From: Metabacillus kandeliae
GTDB lineage: Bacteria > Bacillota > Bacilli > Bacillales > Bacillaceae
DNA: 64,000 bases
Direction of reading: 5' to 3'
Assembly (NCBI RefSeq): GCF_021166585.1
Contig: NZ_JAJOZE010000001.1
Location: 514,062 to 578,061, forward strand
Shown: positions 8,760 to 18,120 of the stretch, in pieces
How positions within the stretch are numbered: the stretch's first letter is position 1
How the letters are laid out: the number at the start of each line of letters is the position of its first letter
Translations under genes and position numbers: made by a program
Notes under the pieces: model-generated
The model's input: the letters and a program-made list of their open reading frames with translations, nothing else
Database searches by the model: none
What the model was told of the DNA's origin: nothing

Positions 8760-9989
8760 GTGAAAAAATCTACTCTATTAACTCTTTTAATTGGAGCGCT
8801 TCCTTTTTTAATGGTTCTCGCCAATTCCATGCTGATCCCGCTGCTGCCCCAATATGAAGGAGAATTAAAGCTCAGCAGCCATGAAGCAAGCCTTATTCTC
8901 AGCATGTTCAGCGTACCGGCCGCATTGATTATCCCTTTTGCGGGTTTTTTATCTGACAGGTACGGCAGAAAAAGAGTTATTCTCGTTTGTATGGCAGTGA
9001 TCGCCGCAGGGGGGCTTTTATGTTCTTTTTCGGCAATCTTTCAGGGCAGGCTTGCCTATCAGGTTTTGCTTTCCGGGAGATTTATACAGGGGCTTGGGAC
9101 AGGAGGCACAACTCCTCTTGCGATGGCCCTCATTGGAGATCTTTTTTACGGGGAAGAGAGATCAAGACAGCTTGGACTGCTTGAAGGGTTTAATGGCATT
9201 GCGAAGGTGCTGGCACCAATTGCAGGAGCGCTTTTTGGATTAATCAGCTGGTATGCTCCTTTTTTTATTTTTCCAGTTCTGGCTTTTGCAGCCGGCCTTG
9301 GGTTTTATCTATTGATAAAGAATGCTGAAACAGGAAGGGAAGACCATAGGCTTAGTGTTTATTTGAAAAATATAGGAGCAGCTGTGAAAAGGGAAAAAGG
9401 CTGGAGGTTCGCCGCTTTTCTTTATGGGGGGGCAGGACTTTTCCTTTTATATGGCCTTCTTTACTTTTTGGCTTATACAATAGAAGAAACTTTCCATATA
9501 GACGGTTTTTTTAAAGGTTTTGCTTTTGCATTCCCGCTTGGTTCTCTGACAATTGCTTCTTATTGGGCTGGAAAGAGAATGAAGACAAGCGCTCACTTAA
9601 TGCAGAGATATTTAGCAGCAGGATCTGTTCTTTTGCTGCTTTCTTTTGCACTGCTCGCGATGATCCATTCGTTTTCCTTCCTCATGTTCTTTTTGACCGT
9701 GGGATTTGGAGGGCTTGGACTTGTGCTGCCTTGCCTGAACAGCTTTGTTACGTCGAGTACAGCTGATTCAGAAAGAGGGTTTGTCGTTGGATTGTATGGA
9801 ACGGCAAGGTTTCTCGGTGTGGCGCTTGGACCGATACTCTTCAGCGTCATGATGGAGAATCCGTCAAGCATGTTTGTTATCTGTATGGCCATTTTGACAG
9901 CCGTACAGGCAGTATTCTGGATTTCCTATTATAGAAGAGCCATTGGGCATTTTTTTAAGAAGGCAGCAAAAAGAAGGGCATATGATTAA
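8760..9989 (+). CDS. MFS drug-type exporter
   Basis: A 12-helix major facilitator protein of about 409 aa. The family motif GFLSDRYGRKRV lies in the loop between helices 2 and 3, and the 12-TM multidrug-type motif C appears as GPILFS-type Gly/Pro-rich segments. Substrate unknown. I chose the GTG at 8760 because GAAAGGAGAG lies 9-10 bases upstream and the protein then starts directly before helix 1; an ATG at 8718 in the same frame lacks a ribosome site. It is divergent from yqfZ and has no counterpart I know at this place in B. subtilis. Confidence 0.8.
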   Translation: MKKSTLLTLLIGALPFLMVLANSMLIPLLPQYEGELKLSSHEASLILSMFSVPAALIIPFAGFLSDRYGRKRVILVCMAVIAAGGLLCSFSAIFQGRLAYQVLLSGRFIQGLGTGGTTPLAMALIGDLFYGEERSRQLGLLEGFNGIAKVLAPIAGALFGLISWYAPFFIFPVLAFAAGLGFYLLIKNAETGREDHRLSVYLKNIGAAVKREKGWRFAAFLYGGAGLFLLYGLLYFLAYTIEETFHIDGFFKGFAFAFPLGSLTIASYWAGKRMKTSAHLMQRYLAAGSVLLLLSFALLAMIHSFSFLMFFLTVGFGGLGLVLPCLNSFVTSSTADSERGFVVGLYGTARFLGVALGPILFSVMMENPSSMFVICMAILTAVQAVFWISYYRRAIGHFFKKAAKRRAYD

Positions 9990-9998
9990 GAAACATAG

Positions 9999-10029
9999 AA
10001 AAAATCCTGTCATAAGACAGGATTTTTTT
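9999..10029. terminator. Bidirectional terminator between the MFS gene and yqgB
   Basis: AAAAAATCCTGTC pairs with GACAGGATTTTTT around a TATAA-like loop; symmetric A and T tails serve both convergent genes. Confidence 0.9.
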
Positions 10030-10810
10030 AAGCTTGTTTTTTTCCGGCAGGTTTTCCTGGAACTTCTTTTAATGACAGGAACAGCATGATCAGGTGTATG
10101 GCCCAATTCACGAGGGCTGCGCTGATAACATGGATTTGAAGCACACCTGTAATGGCGAAAAAGAGAGTGCTTAATGTTACCGCATAGGCTGAGATAACCC
10201 ATAACTGCTTGAAGTTCATCCGTTTTCCTGCAGCATTTTTAAACAGCAGGCCGATCAAAGCAAGTATTGTCACTTCAATAAACTTTGAGGCGGAAGAAAA
10301 TAAGTAAACGATGACGGAAAGAATACCGATGATCAGAGGCTTCATGGCACTAACCTGATCGGCAAATCCTGCTACATCTTCTTTCGTTAAGTTCACATTC
10401 CCCGCCAAATTGTATGTATAGCTTTGAGATTGGCCGCCAGTAACCAGCACAAATTGATTTTTCAAAAGGCCGACAGCATTTTGCTTTTCTTCCATTTCCT
10501 TTTGGCCGTATGCGCCTGTTGAATCAAATACAAACATATAGCTGCCGCGTTTAACTTCTACCGGGTTTTTAACGCGTGACTGCAGCTCGCCATTTGCGAT
10601 TTGAAAATCAGGAAAATCCTTTTTCAGTGATTGATCAAATCCTGAGAGTGCTGAAGCGGCAAGGCTTACCAAAAAGAAAATAACAGGGAGTGCGGCCAGT
10701 ACTGAAATTAGAAAAACATAGAGAATGGTTTTTCCGATACCTTGAAAGCGGAAAGAGGCCATTGATTTCGGAGAAATAATGCTTTTGTAAAATTGTGTGA
10801 ATAGATTCAG
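10028..10810 (-). CDS. yqgB: YqgB, DUF1189 membrane protein with probable CTG start
   Basis: DUF1189 family: one helix near the N-terminus, a soluble extracytoplasmic domain of about 110 residues, then four C-terminal helices. The family N-terminus (NLFxQFYKSIxSPKSxASFRFQGIGKT) continues upstream of the only ATG at 10762. The extra 16 codons begin with CTG at 10810, preceded at proper distance by GAAAGGAAG; a TGA lies three codons further upstream and no ATG, GTG or TTG occurs between. I therefore place the start at CTG, giving 260 aa. The ATG at 10762 has no ribosome site. Function unknown. Confidence 0.8.
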   Translation of the reverse strand: MNLFTQFYKSIISPKSMASFRFQGIGKTILYVFLISVLAALPVIFFLVSLAASALSGFDQSLKKDFPDFQIANGELQSRVKNPVEVKRGSYMFVFDSTGAYGQKEMEEKQNAVGLLKNQFVLVTGGQSQSYTYNLAGNVNLTKEDVAGFADQVSAMKPLIIGILSVIVYLFSSASKFIEVTILALIGLLFKNAAGKRMNFKQLWVISAYAVTLSTLFFAITGVLQIHVISAALVNWAIHLIMLFLSLKEVPGKPAGKKQA

Positions 10811-10943
10811 CTGAAATCACTTCCTTTCGATGTAACTCTTCTATTATACAAGAAAAACAGGGGCAATGAATACAGGGTATTGGCAGTTTCAGCCTTGAGA
10901 CAGGAACGCTTTGTAAAGGATGTGTCAGAAGTAAAGAAAAAAC

Positions 10944-10971
10944 TTTACAAAAAATATGGGCATGGTTAATA
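10944..10971 (+). promoter_or_regulatory. Weak PhoP-box-like repeats before the Na/Pi transporter gene
   Basis: TTTACA at 10944 and TTAATA at 10966 are 22 bases apart, two turns of the 11-bp PhoP period, but the middle element is missing. Suggestive because the gene downstream moves phosphate. Confidence 0.25.
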
Positions 10972-11033
10972 ATTGGGGAGGACTTATGGTTTATATATGA
11001 AAGAGAGAGTTATGCTTAAAGGGGCTGAACAGG

Positions 11034-12665
11034 TTGAGCATCAATATCCAAGAAATGATATTTCAATTTATAGGCGGATTGGGTATCTTTCTATTCGGTA
11101 TAAAATATATGGGTGTTGCTCTTCAGCGCGCTGCAGGTGACAGGCTTCGTGAAAGCCTTGATAAATATACATCAAGCCCGCTGTATGGCGTGCTTACCGG
11201 AATTGTATTTACAGTGCTGATTCAGTCAAGCAGCGGCACAGTGGTCCTGGTAATCAGCCTGGTGTCTGCAGGTTTTTTGTCGTTAAGACAATCAATCGGA
11301 ATTATTCTTGGCGCGAATATCGGTACAACAGTAACAGCGTTCATAATAGGCATTAAAGTATCGGAATATTCTTTGCCGATTCTTGCAGCAGGTGCTGTAA
11401 TGCTTTTCTTCTTTAAAAGTAAAAAAGTACAAAATGTAGGACAGGTTATCTTTGGGTTTGGGGGGCTGTTCTACGGTCTTGAGCTTATGGGACTCGGTCT
11501 AGAGCCGCTTGGGAGGCTCCATAATGCTGATCAGCTGGCAGCTGTTATGGGAAATAATCCGCTTCTCGGCGTATTGGCCGGAACGCTGTTAACGGTAATC
11601 GTTCAAAGCTCCAGCGCATCTGTCGGTATTCTGCAGGAGCTGTTTTCACAAAATTTAATCGATTTAAAATCTGCTCTGCCTGTCCTGTTTGGAGATAACG
11701 CAGGCACAACGATTACTGCAGTTCTTGCCTCAATCGGCGCTTCTGTTTCGGCAAGAAGGGCTTCGCTTGCACATGTGACATTCAATTTAGCAGGAGCATT
11801 TATTTTTCTATTAATTTTGCCGCTCTATACTTCGTTCATTCAGGCAGTGGAAATGAATCTTTCACTTGATCCAAAGCTCACCATTGCTTTTGCGCACGGT
11901 GCTTTTAATATCACCAACACCCTGCTGCAGCTTCCGTTTGCTGGCGCGCTTGCATGGTTTGTGACAAAGTGCATTCCAGGCAGTGATACGCTTGCCGAGC
12001 ATAAAACAAAGCACCTCGATCCGGTCTTTATAGAACAGTCATCAGCTATTGCTCTTGGACAGGCGAAAGAGGAGATCCTAAAAATGGGAAGACTTGCTTC
12101 CGCCGGGTTGAAGGAATCTAATTTATATTTAAAAACGAATCAGCAGAAGCATGCAGAAAATGCACTGCAAATAGAAGATGCCATCAATAACCTGGATAGG
12201 AAAATAACAGATTACCTCGTCATGATTGCCAGAAACGAACTTTCAAGAGGAGAATCGGAAGAACATACCATATTATTAAATACAGTCAGAGACATCGAGC
12301 GGGTAGGAGACCATTTTGAAAACATTATTGAGCTGGTTGATTATCAGCTGTCAAACAAAGTGAAAATAACTCCGGAAGCGATGCTTGATCTGGAACAGAT
12401 GTTTAAAGCGGCCTCAGAGGCAGTAGTGCATGCCCTTCTGGCGCTGGATGACAAAGACACCAAAATTGCCAGCAGGGTTCTGCAGCAGGAAGAAATGATT
12501 GACAGCATGGAACGGAACTTAAGGAAAAAACATATTATCAGGATTAATGAAGGAACGTGCACCGGCCAGGCCGGCATCGTTTATGTGGATATTGTCAGCA
12601 ATCTCGAACGGATCGGAGATCATGCGGTAAATATTGCAGAGGCAGTGCTGGGCTATCGATTCTAA
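11034..12665 (+). CDS. Na+/phosphate cotransporter with C-terminal PhoU domain
   Basis: 543 aa, Na/Pi-cotransporter II family. The two inverted QSSS repeats that mark the family are clear: TVLIQSSSGTVVL (about residue 61) and TVIVQSSSASVGIL (about residue 187). About eight to nine membrane helices fill residues 1-320. The C-terminal 200 residues are PhoU-like helical bundles with ERVGDHFENI and ERIGDHAVNI. It would import phosphate with sodium, with the PhoU part in the cytoplasm. The start is TTG at 11034, with AAAGGGG upstream. No equivalent lies here in B. subtilis, so it seems an addition between yqgB and yqgC. Confidence 0.88.
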   Translation: MSINIQEMIFQFIGGLGIFLFGIKYMGVALQRAAGDRLRESLDKYTSSPLYGVLTGIVFTVLIQSSSGTVVLVISLVSAGFLSLRQSIGIILGANIGTTVTAFIIGIKVSEYSLPILAAGAVMLFFFKSKKVQNVGQVIFGFGGLFYGLELMGLGLEPLGRLHNADQLAAVMGNNPLLGVLAGTLLTVIVQSSSASVGILQELFSQNLIDLKSALPVLFGDNAGTTITAVLASIGASVSARRASLAHVTFNLAGAFIFLLILPLYTSFIQAVEMNLSLDPKLTIAFAHGAFNITNTLLQLPFAGALAWFVTKCIPGSDTLAEHKTKHLDPVFIEQSSAIALGQAKEEILKMGRLASAGLKESNLYLKTNQQKHAENALQIEDAINNLDRKITDYLVMIARNELSRGESEEHTILLNTVRDIERVGDHFENIIELVDYQLSNKVKITPEAMLDLEQMFKAASEAVVHALLALDDKDTKIASRVLQQEEMIDSMERNLRKKHIIRINEGTCTGQAGIVYVDIVSNLERIGDHAVNIAEAVLGYRF

Positions 12666-12723
12666 TAAAAAGTAAGAGATTTAGTTATAATGTAAGCAAA
12701 AGCATGCTTACAGGAGGCAGCAG

Positions 12724-13206
12724 ATGGATTTTCTTTTTTGGACGATTATTGTCATTATGTTTCTCATAGCCTTTGCAGGCCTGGTGTACCCGATTATTCC
12801 CAGTGTGGTTTTTATTGTCGGCGGATTTGTCCTTTACGGCTTGTTTTTTGGCTTTAAGCAACTTGGGTATACTTTTTGGATCGTGGAAGGTATTTTCACG
12901 GCAGTTCTCTTCGCAGCAGATTATTTAACAAATTTAATAGGCATCAAGCGGGTCGGAGGGAGCAGGGCAGCTGTATGGGGAAGCACAATCGGACTGATTG
13001 CCGGTCCCTTTATCATTCCTCTAGCCGGTATTATTATCGGCCCGTTCGTTGGAGCTGTTTTGGCTGAGCTGATTGTTCACCGCAAAGACCTGGCAACTTC
13101 CATAAAGGTAGGAATAGGCTCGCTGATAGGTTTTATTTCAAGCGTTTTTGCAAAAGCTGTTATCCAGCTGATCATGATCATTTATTTTTTGTTTGTTGTT
13201 TTGTGA
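12724..13206 (+). CDS. yqgC: YqgC-like DUF456 membrane protein
   Basis: 160 aa and strongly hydrophobic, with five or six helices and glycine-rich [23 protein letters not shown] segments typical of DUF456 (segments shortened here). AGGAGG precedes the ATG. The gene order yqgB-yqgC-sodA is kept. Between a TATAAT (12686-12691) and the ribosome site lies a perfect 7-bp inverted repeat, TGTAAGC-N8-GCTTACA (12691-12712), that could be an operator or leader hairpin. Function unknown. Confidence 0.78.
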   Translation: MDFLFWTIIVIMFLIAFAGLVYPIIPSVVFIVGGFVLYGLFFGFKQLGYTFWIVEGIFTAVLFAADYLTNLIGIKRVGGSRAAVWGSTIGLIAGPFIIPLAGIIIGPFVGAVLAELIVHRKDLATSIKVGIGSLIGFISSVFAKAVIQLIMIIYFLFVVL

Positions 13207-13213
13207 AAATTGG

Positions 13214-13252
13214 AAAACAGCCGCAGCTGTTCTTTTATGCGGCTGTTTTTTT
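13214..13252 (+). terminator. Terminator after yqgC
   Basis: AACAGCCGC pairs with GCGGCTGTT, followed by seven T residues. Confidence 0.8.
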
Positions 13253-13286
13253 ATTATGCTATGTTAAAGAAAATGCTGATTTTTGA

Positions 13287-13442
13287 GCACCTGTTGATCT
13301 GCGTTCCAGGCGGGAGCCTCCTGCGAAAGCAGCGGGACAGGTGAGACCTAAGCAGGCGCGAACCGGCGAGGAGGCTCAGGCGCCCGCGCCGCGTAAAGCG
13401 GACGCCTGAGTACTGCAATCAACAGGCTAATTTAACAGAGCC
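13287..13442. repeat. Interspersed GC-rich Bacillus repeat, copy 1
   Basis: Starts GCACCTGTTGAT and ends with AATCAACAG plus AACAGAGCC, giving terminal inverted repeats (CTGTTGAT with ATCAACAG). The core is much richer in G and C than its surroundings and holds GGCGGGAG, AGCGGGACAGGTGAGACC, GGAGGCTC and AAAGCGGACGCCTGA. Two more copies lie at 26436 and 42135. Its ends pair and inner arms can form a cruciform-like fold. I recognise it as a repeat often seen between genes in Bacillaceae; mobility and function are not shown. Confidence 0.85.
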
Positions 13443-13486
13443 TTTCATTAAAACGTGAAAAGCATGCTAAAGAAGCTTGCTGGAAA

Positions 13487-13500
13487 TGATAACGTTATCT
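13487..13500. promoter_or_regulatory. Palindrome GATAACGTTATC, cre-like, upstream of sodA
   Basis: A perfect 12-bp palindrome in the context TGATAACGTTATCT. It fits the CcpA cre pattern TGWAANCGNTNWCA with two mismatches. It lies about 50 bases upstream of the predicted sodA -35. Confidence 0.35.
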
Positions 13501-13538
13501 TTTCTGAAAAGGAAAGCGTATATTTTTATGCATATTCT

Positions 13539-13600
13539 TTGAAAGAACGAGCTGTATTTGGTAATCTGAAGTTGGAGTATTCGATAAACAGCGTTTATCG
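13539..13600 (+). promoter_or_regulatory. sodA promoter with a hairpin at the transcript start
   Basis: TTGAAA (13539), 17-base spacer, TAATCT (13562). About 15 bases downstream lies CGATAAAC-AGC-GTTTATCG (13582-13600), an 8-bp perfect inverted repeat placed so that it would start near the 5' end of the mRNA. It may stabilise the transcript or be a repressor site. The rest of 13443-13635 shows nothing else I can name. Confidence 0.55.
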
Positions 13601-13635
13601 GTTTAAAAACTAATACATATCAAGGAGGAATTAAA

Positions 13636-14244
13636 ATGGCTCATACACTGCCTGAACTGCCATACGGTTATGATGCACTTGAACCGCATATCGACAAAGA
13701 AACAATGAACATTCACCACACGAAGCACCATAACACTTATGTAACAAACTTGAATGGTGCATTGGAAGGCCATGATGACCTTCAAAACAAAAGCGTAGAA
13801 GAACTGATTAAAGATCTTAACTCAGTTCCTGACACAATCCGCACTGCTGTGCGCAACAATGGCGGAGGACATGCCAACCACACTTTCTTCTGGCAAATCC
13901 TTTCTCCAAACGGCGGCGGAGAGCCAAGCGGCGAGCTGGCTGATGCAATCAGCAGCAAATTCGGCAGCCTGGATCAATTCAAAGAAGAATTCGCTAATGC
14001 AGCAAAGGGACGCTTCGGCTCAGGCTGGGCATGGCTTGTTGTGAATAATGGCGAATTAGAAGTAACAAGCACTCCAAACCAGGATTCTCCTATCATGGAA
14101 GGCAAAACACCTGTACTTGGTCTTGATGTTTGGGAGCATGCATACTACTTGAACTATCAAAACCGCCGTCCTGACTATATTTCAGCATTCTGGAATGTAG
14201 TAAACTGGGATGAAGTGTCAAAACGCTATTCAGCTGCAAAATAA
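13636..14244 (+). CDS. sodA: Superoxide dismutase, manganese type
   Basis: Converts superoxide to oxygen and hydrogen peroxide in the cytoplasm. 202 aa, full length. Metal ligands are visible: His in [10 protein letters not shown] (about residue 27), His in [10 protein letters not shown] (about 82), and Asp and His in [20 protein letters not shown] (about 164-168). GGNG-type active-site residues and the WGWLV-like GSGWAWLVV favour Mn over Fe. AAGGAGG precedes the ATG. It is monocistronic, with its own promoter and terminator. The codon use is that of a highly expressed gene. Confidence 0.96.
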   Translation: MAHTLPELPYGYDALEPHIDKETMNIHHTKHHNTYVTNLNGALEGHDDLQNKSVEELIKDLNSVPDTIRTAVRNNGGGHANHTFFWQILSPNGGGEPSGELADAISSKFGSLDQFKEEFANAAKGRFGSGWAWLVVNNGELEVTSTPNQDSPIMEGKTPVLGLDVWEHAYYLNYQNRRPDYISAFWNVVNWDEVSKRYSAAK

Positions 14245-14249
14245 ATCAT

Positions 14250-14284
14250 AAAGACAGAGCGGCCCCTGGCTGCTCTGTCTTTAT
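14250..14284 (+). terminator. Terminator after sodA
   Basis: AAAGACAGAGC and GCTCTGTCTTT pair around GGCC-like inner bases, followed by T-rich sequence. Confidence 0.85.
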
Positions 14285-14358
14285 TTATAAGATCAAAATT
14301 TTTTACATATCTCCCTACTCTCTAGGAACACTAACACCTAGAGAAAGGGAGTTTTTAT

Positions 14359-15642
14359 ATGGCAAAGTTTCAGAAGGTGATCGGGGATATTGAAATCAAC
14401 CGGGATCTGGTATTTCTGCTCATCATAGGAGGACTCTATTCCCTAAGCATTTCATTATCCAACACGTTTGTGAACGTCTTTTTATGGAAGCAGACAGGAG
14501 AATTTAGAGACCTTGGCATTTACAATCTGGCAGTTGTCATTTTTCAGCCTTTGACCTTTATTCTCGCAGGATGGACTGCTAAAAAAATTGACAGAGTAAC
14601 GGTGCTCAGGCTCGGCGTTTTGTTTCTTTCTATTTTTTACATTTTTGTTTTGTGGATTGGTGAGAATGCCAGCAGTTATTTATTTTTGCTTGGCGCACTT
14701 CTTGGAGTCGGTTATGGTTTTTACTGGCTGGCCTTCAACGTGCTCACTTTTGAAATAACTGAACCGGAGACTAGAGACTTTTTCAATGGATTTCTTGGTA
14801 TTTTAACATCTTCGGCTGGGGCAATCGGACCGATCGCTGCCGGAGCCGTCATTTCCAGATTTATCAGCGATACTGGCTACAGGCTTATTTTCGGGCTTTC
14901 ATTCTGTCTCTTCGCATCCGCAGTTTTGCTTAGTCTTTTTTTAAAGCGCAGGCCGGCACATGGCAGGTATATGCTCAAAAGAGTCTTTTCGGAACGGCAG
15001 CATAATGAGAATTGGAGAGCCATTACAAATGCTCACTTTTTCCAGGGGTTAAGAGAGGGGACATTCGCATTTATCATAGGGGTCTTTGTTTTCATCGCCA
15101 CTGGAAGCGAGCTGGCACTTGGTACGTTCGGGCTTGTGAATTCCGGGATTGCCTTTATTGCCTATTATTTTGTTTCAAGGCTGATCAAAAAGAAAATAAG
15201 GAAAAAATCAATTCTTGCAGGCGGACTGATTCTTTACCTTTCCTTGTTTCTGCTGCTTTTCAACATGAGTTTTCAAAGTCTTCTGCTTTACGCCGTATGC
15301 ATCGCTGTTGCCTATCCGCTTTTGCTCGTACCTTACGTTTCCCTGACTTATGATGTCATAGGGACATCGTGGAATGCTGCTGAAGCGAGAATTGAGTACA
15401 TCGTTGTCAGAGAACTGTTTCTAAATGCAGGCAGGATTGTTTCTCTTCTCCTTTTTCTAGGTGCTGTTACATTTTTTGCTCAAGGCAAAAGCATTCCAAT
15501 CCTGCTTGCCATCGTTGGGGCAGGCCATGCGCTCATCTATCCGTGCATCAGAAAGATACACCTGAAGGAAAAAACGGATGAAAGGGAAAACAAGCCCGCC
15601 ATGCCTGATTCCAGTCTTCTCGACGGTGATAATGCAACATAA
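14359..15642 (+). CDS. yqgE: MFS transporter YqgE
   Basis: 427 aa with 11-12 membrane helices; an MFS protein without the usual strong motif A, having AGWTAKKIDRVTVLRLG in the 2-3 loop. Position after sodA and before pbpA matches YqgE of B. subtilis. Substrate unknown. GAAAGGGAG precedes the ATG. A perfect 7-bp inverted repeat (CTCTAGG-N10-CCTAGAG, 14320-14343) touches the ribosome site and could hide it or bind a regulator. Confidence 0.8.
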   Translation: MAKFQKVIGDIEINRDLVFLLIIGGLYSLSISLSNTFVNVFLWKQTGEFRDLGIYNLAVVIFQPLTFILAGWTAKKIDRVTVLRLGVLFLSIFYIFVLWIGENASSYLFLLGALLGVGYGFYWLAFNVLTFEITEPETRDFFNGFLGILTSSAGAIGPIAAGAVISRFISDTGYRLIFGLSFCLFASAVLLSLFLKRRPAHGRYMLKRVFSERQHNENWRAITNAHFFQGLREGTFAFIIGVFVFIATGSELALGTFGLVNSGIAFIAYYFVSRLIKKKIRKKSILAGGLILYLSLFLLLFNMSFQSLLLYAVCIAVAYPLLLVPYVSLTYDVIGTSWNAAEARIEYIVVRELFLNAGRIVSLLLFLGAVTFFAQGKSIPILLAIVGAGHALIYPCIRKIHLKEKTDERENKPAMPDSSLLDGDNAT

Positions 15643-15704
15643 CAATTGGGTAACAAAACCTTCAGAATTCTAGAATTATCCGTTTTGCACCCGTACAATG
15701 AAAG

Positions 15705-15729
15705 AACACCATGTGATGGTGTTTTTTTT
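15705..15729 (+). terminator. Terminator between yqgE and pbpA
   Basis: ACACCAT-GTG-ATGGTGT followed by a run of eight T residues. Confidence 0.8.
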
Positions 15730-15781
15730 ATTGTTTTTAATACGGCTGAGAGGCTGACATTCCAGAAAAAGGGTGAAAAGA

Positions 15782-17929
15782 ATGGAAAAAAGGCAAGATA
15801 AGCTGACAGAAAAAAATCAAAAAAAACGTTTGCCAACACGGCTAAATATGCTGTTCCTGCTGATTTTCCTTGTTTTTACCGGCGTCATTCTCAGGCTTGG
15901 CGTACTTCAGATCGTAAATGGCACATCCTTTGAAAAAGCTGTGCGTGAAAAGGAAGAAGTAAAAATCAGCACCACTGTGCCAAGAGGGAAAATGTTTGAC
16001 CGGAATTTTAACCCTGTAGTAGACAATAAATCGCTGAATGCCATTACATACACGCGTTCTGATGCTGCAACACAGGAGGACAGGCTGAAGGTTGCAAAAG
16101 AGCTTGCTGCCATGATTAAAAAGGATACAAGCAGCCTGACTGAACGGGACATGAAAGATTACTGGATTTTAACAAGGCCTGATAAAGCTGAAAAGAAGCT
16201 GACTAAAGCAGATTTAAAAAAAGAGGAAGATGGAGTAATCGATCAGGCAAAATTGTATGAAATTCAAACAAGCAGGGTGACGAAAGAGGACCTTTCAGAA
16301 TTAAAACCCTCTGAATTAGAAGTAGCTGCAATCAAGCATGATATGGACGGTGGTTTTGTCAACACTCCTCAAATTATTAAAAACAAAGATCTTACTCCTG
16401 AAGAGTTCGCCTATGTAAGCGAACATCTCAGCAGAATGCCGGGTGTAGATGTTACTGCTGACTGGGAGAGAAATTATCCGTACCAGGATATGCTGAGAAC
16501 CCTGCTTGGAAATATTACTTCGCCAAGCAAAGGGCTGCCAGAGGATAAAAAAGACTACTATCTAAAAAAAGGATATAGCCGGAACGATAGAGTCGGCACA
16601 AGCTATCTTGAATATCAGTATGAAGAGTACCTTCAGGGAAAAAAGGCAAGAGGAAGAAATGTAACGGATAAAAAAGGAAGAATCCTTAATACAGATATTA
16701 CAAAGCCAGGGCAGAACGGAAAAGATCTTGTTCTGACGATTGATATGCAGCTTCAGGCAGAGGTAGAGAAAATCATTTCAGAAGAACTGGCAAAAGCAAA
16801 GCAAAATGATGGTACTGCTCTCCTGGACCGTGCGTTTGTCGTCATGATGGATCCAAGGAACGGGGAGGTCCTCTCAATAGCGGGGAAGCAATATGGGAAA
16901 GATAAAAAAGGCAAAACCGTGTTAAACGACTTTTCTCTCGGCGCGATGACATCCTCCTATACGATGGGGTCAGCGGTAAAAGGAGCAACAGTTCTCACTG
17001 GTTATAAATCAGGGGAAATCAAGCCCGGAACTGTCCAGATGGATGAACCGCTGTATATAAAGGGTTCTGCACCGAAAAAATCCCATGAGAATATGGGAAT
17101 GGTCAATGACTTGGACGCATTAAAGCGCTCCTCAAATGTCTACATGTTCAAAACAGCCATTAAAATGGGCCATGGAAAATATGAAAAACATAAGCCGCTG
17201 CCATTAAGAAAAGAAGCCTTTACTGCCTTTCGCGACAGCTTTGCTGAGTTCGGCCTCGGCGTGCCGACAGAAATTGGACTTCCGAATGAAGCAAAGGGGT
17301 ACAGAGGAAAGATTACCACTTCTGGCCTTCTGCTTGATGAAGCCATCGGCCAGTTCGACACGTATACACCCCTTCAGATGGCTCAGTACGTCTCAACCAT
17401 CGGCAATGGAGGCAACAGGATGAAGCCTCAGCTTGTGAAAGAAATCAGGTATCCGGATCCGAAAAAAGGGCTTGGGTCTGTGGCCCAGGCAGAAAAGCCT
17501 GAAACACTGAATAAATTGGATATGAAGCCAAGCCAAATTCAAAGAGTCCAGGAAGGGTTCCGCCAGGTTATGCAGGAAAAAGGGGGGACAGCGCATCCGT
17601 ATTTTATGGGGGCAGTTTACAATCCTGCAGGAAAGACAGGCACTGCCGAGGCTTTTTATGACGGTCCTGATAAAAGCAAATTTCTTACTCCTGTATATAA
17701 CCTGACACTCGTTGGCTATGCACCTGCCGATAAGCCTGAAATCGCCTTTTCTGTTGTTGTGCCATGGGCATATGATAAGCCGAAAAATGCACACCCAATC
17801 AACGAAATGATCGGCAGAAGAATCATGGATAAATATTTTGAACTGAAGGAAAAACAGGAAAAAGAAAATCTTGAAACAAAAAACCAGGATAAAATCGAGC
17901 AAAAAGTGCTGGATAGGACGAATGAATAA
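15782..17929 (+). CDS. pbpA: Class B penicillin-binding protein 2A (transpeptidase)
   Basis: A membrane-anchored transpeptidase that cross-links peptidoglycan during elongation. From the ATG at 15782 it is 715 aa: a basic cytoplasmic tail, one helix (about 22-42), a dimerisation domain, then the transpeptidase. The catalytic motifs are SAVK (SxxK, in MGSAVKGAT), SSN (in KRSSNVYMF) and KTG (GKTGTAEAF). I prefer this ATG because AAAGGGTGA lies 6 bases upstream; the GTG at 15773 overlaps that site. It lies between yqgE and pstS as in B. subtilis. The charged C-terminal tail is rich in Lys, Glu and Gln. Confidence 0.93.
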   Translation: MEKRQDKLTEKNQKKRLPTRLNMLFLLIFLVFTGVILRLGVLQIVNGTSFEKAVREKEEVKISTTVPRGKMFDRNFNPVVDNKSLNAITYTRSDAATQEDRLKVAKELAAMIKKDTSSLTERDMKDYWILTRPDKAEKKLTKADLKKEEDGVIDQAKLYEIQTSRVTKEDLSELKPSELEVAAIKHDMDGGFVNTPQIIKNKDLTPEEFAYVSEHLSRMPGVDVTADWERNYPYQDMLRTLLGNITSPSKGLPEDKKDYYLKKGYSRNDRVGTSYLEYQYEEYLQGKKARGRNVTDKKGRILNTDITKPGQNGKDLVLTIDMQLQAEVEKIISEELAKAKQNDGTALLDRAFVVMMDPRNGEVLSIAGKQYGKDKKGKTVLNDFSLGAMTSSYTMGSAVKGATVLTGYKSGEIKPGTVQMDEPLYIKGSAPKKSHENMGMVNDLDALKRSSNVYMFKTAIKMGHGKYEKHKPLPLRKEAFTAFRDSFAEFGLGVPTEIGLPNEAKGYRGKITTSGLLLDEAIGQFDTYTPLQMAQYVSTIGNGGNRMKPQLVKEIRYPDPKKGLGSVAQAEKPETLNKLDMKPSQIQRVQEGFRQVMQEKGGTAHPYFMGAVYNPAGKTGTAEAFYDGPDKSKFLTPVYNLTLVGYAPADKPEIAFSVVVPWAYDKPKNAHPINEMIGRRIMDKYFELKEKQEKENLETKNQDKIEQKVLDRTNE

Positions 17930-18013
17930 AAGACTATATTCATGCCTAAAATATTAGAACCTTTAAATAAGGGAGCATTTTCAGCGGGATATATCGACAT
18001 AAAGTATCATAAA

Positions 18014-18052
18014 TTTACAAAACCTTAACATTTGATTAATGTATGGTTAACA
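18014..18052 (+). promoter_or_regulatory. PhoP box of the pst operon, four repeats
   Basis: TTTACA (18014), TTAACA (18025), TTAATG (18036) and TTAACA (18047) start exactly 11 bases apart. This is the Bacillus PhoP pattern (TTAACA direct repeats). A -10-like TTATAC (18069-18074) follows at the distance expected for PhoP activation without a -35. The pst operon would be switched on in phosphate limitation by PhoPR. Confidence 0.88.
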
Positions 18053-18120
18053 CTAGCCCGTTATGCTGTTATACGTAGGACAAACACCGAAATATTAAAT
18101 TTTTTAGGGGGATTTAAGCA

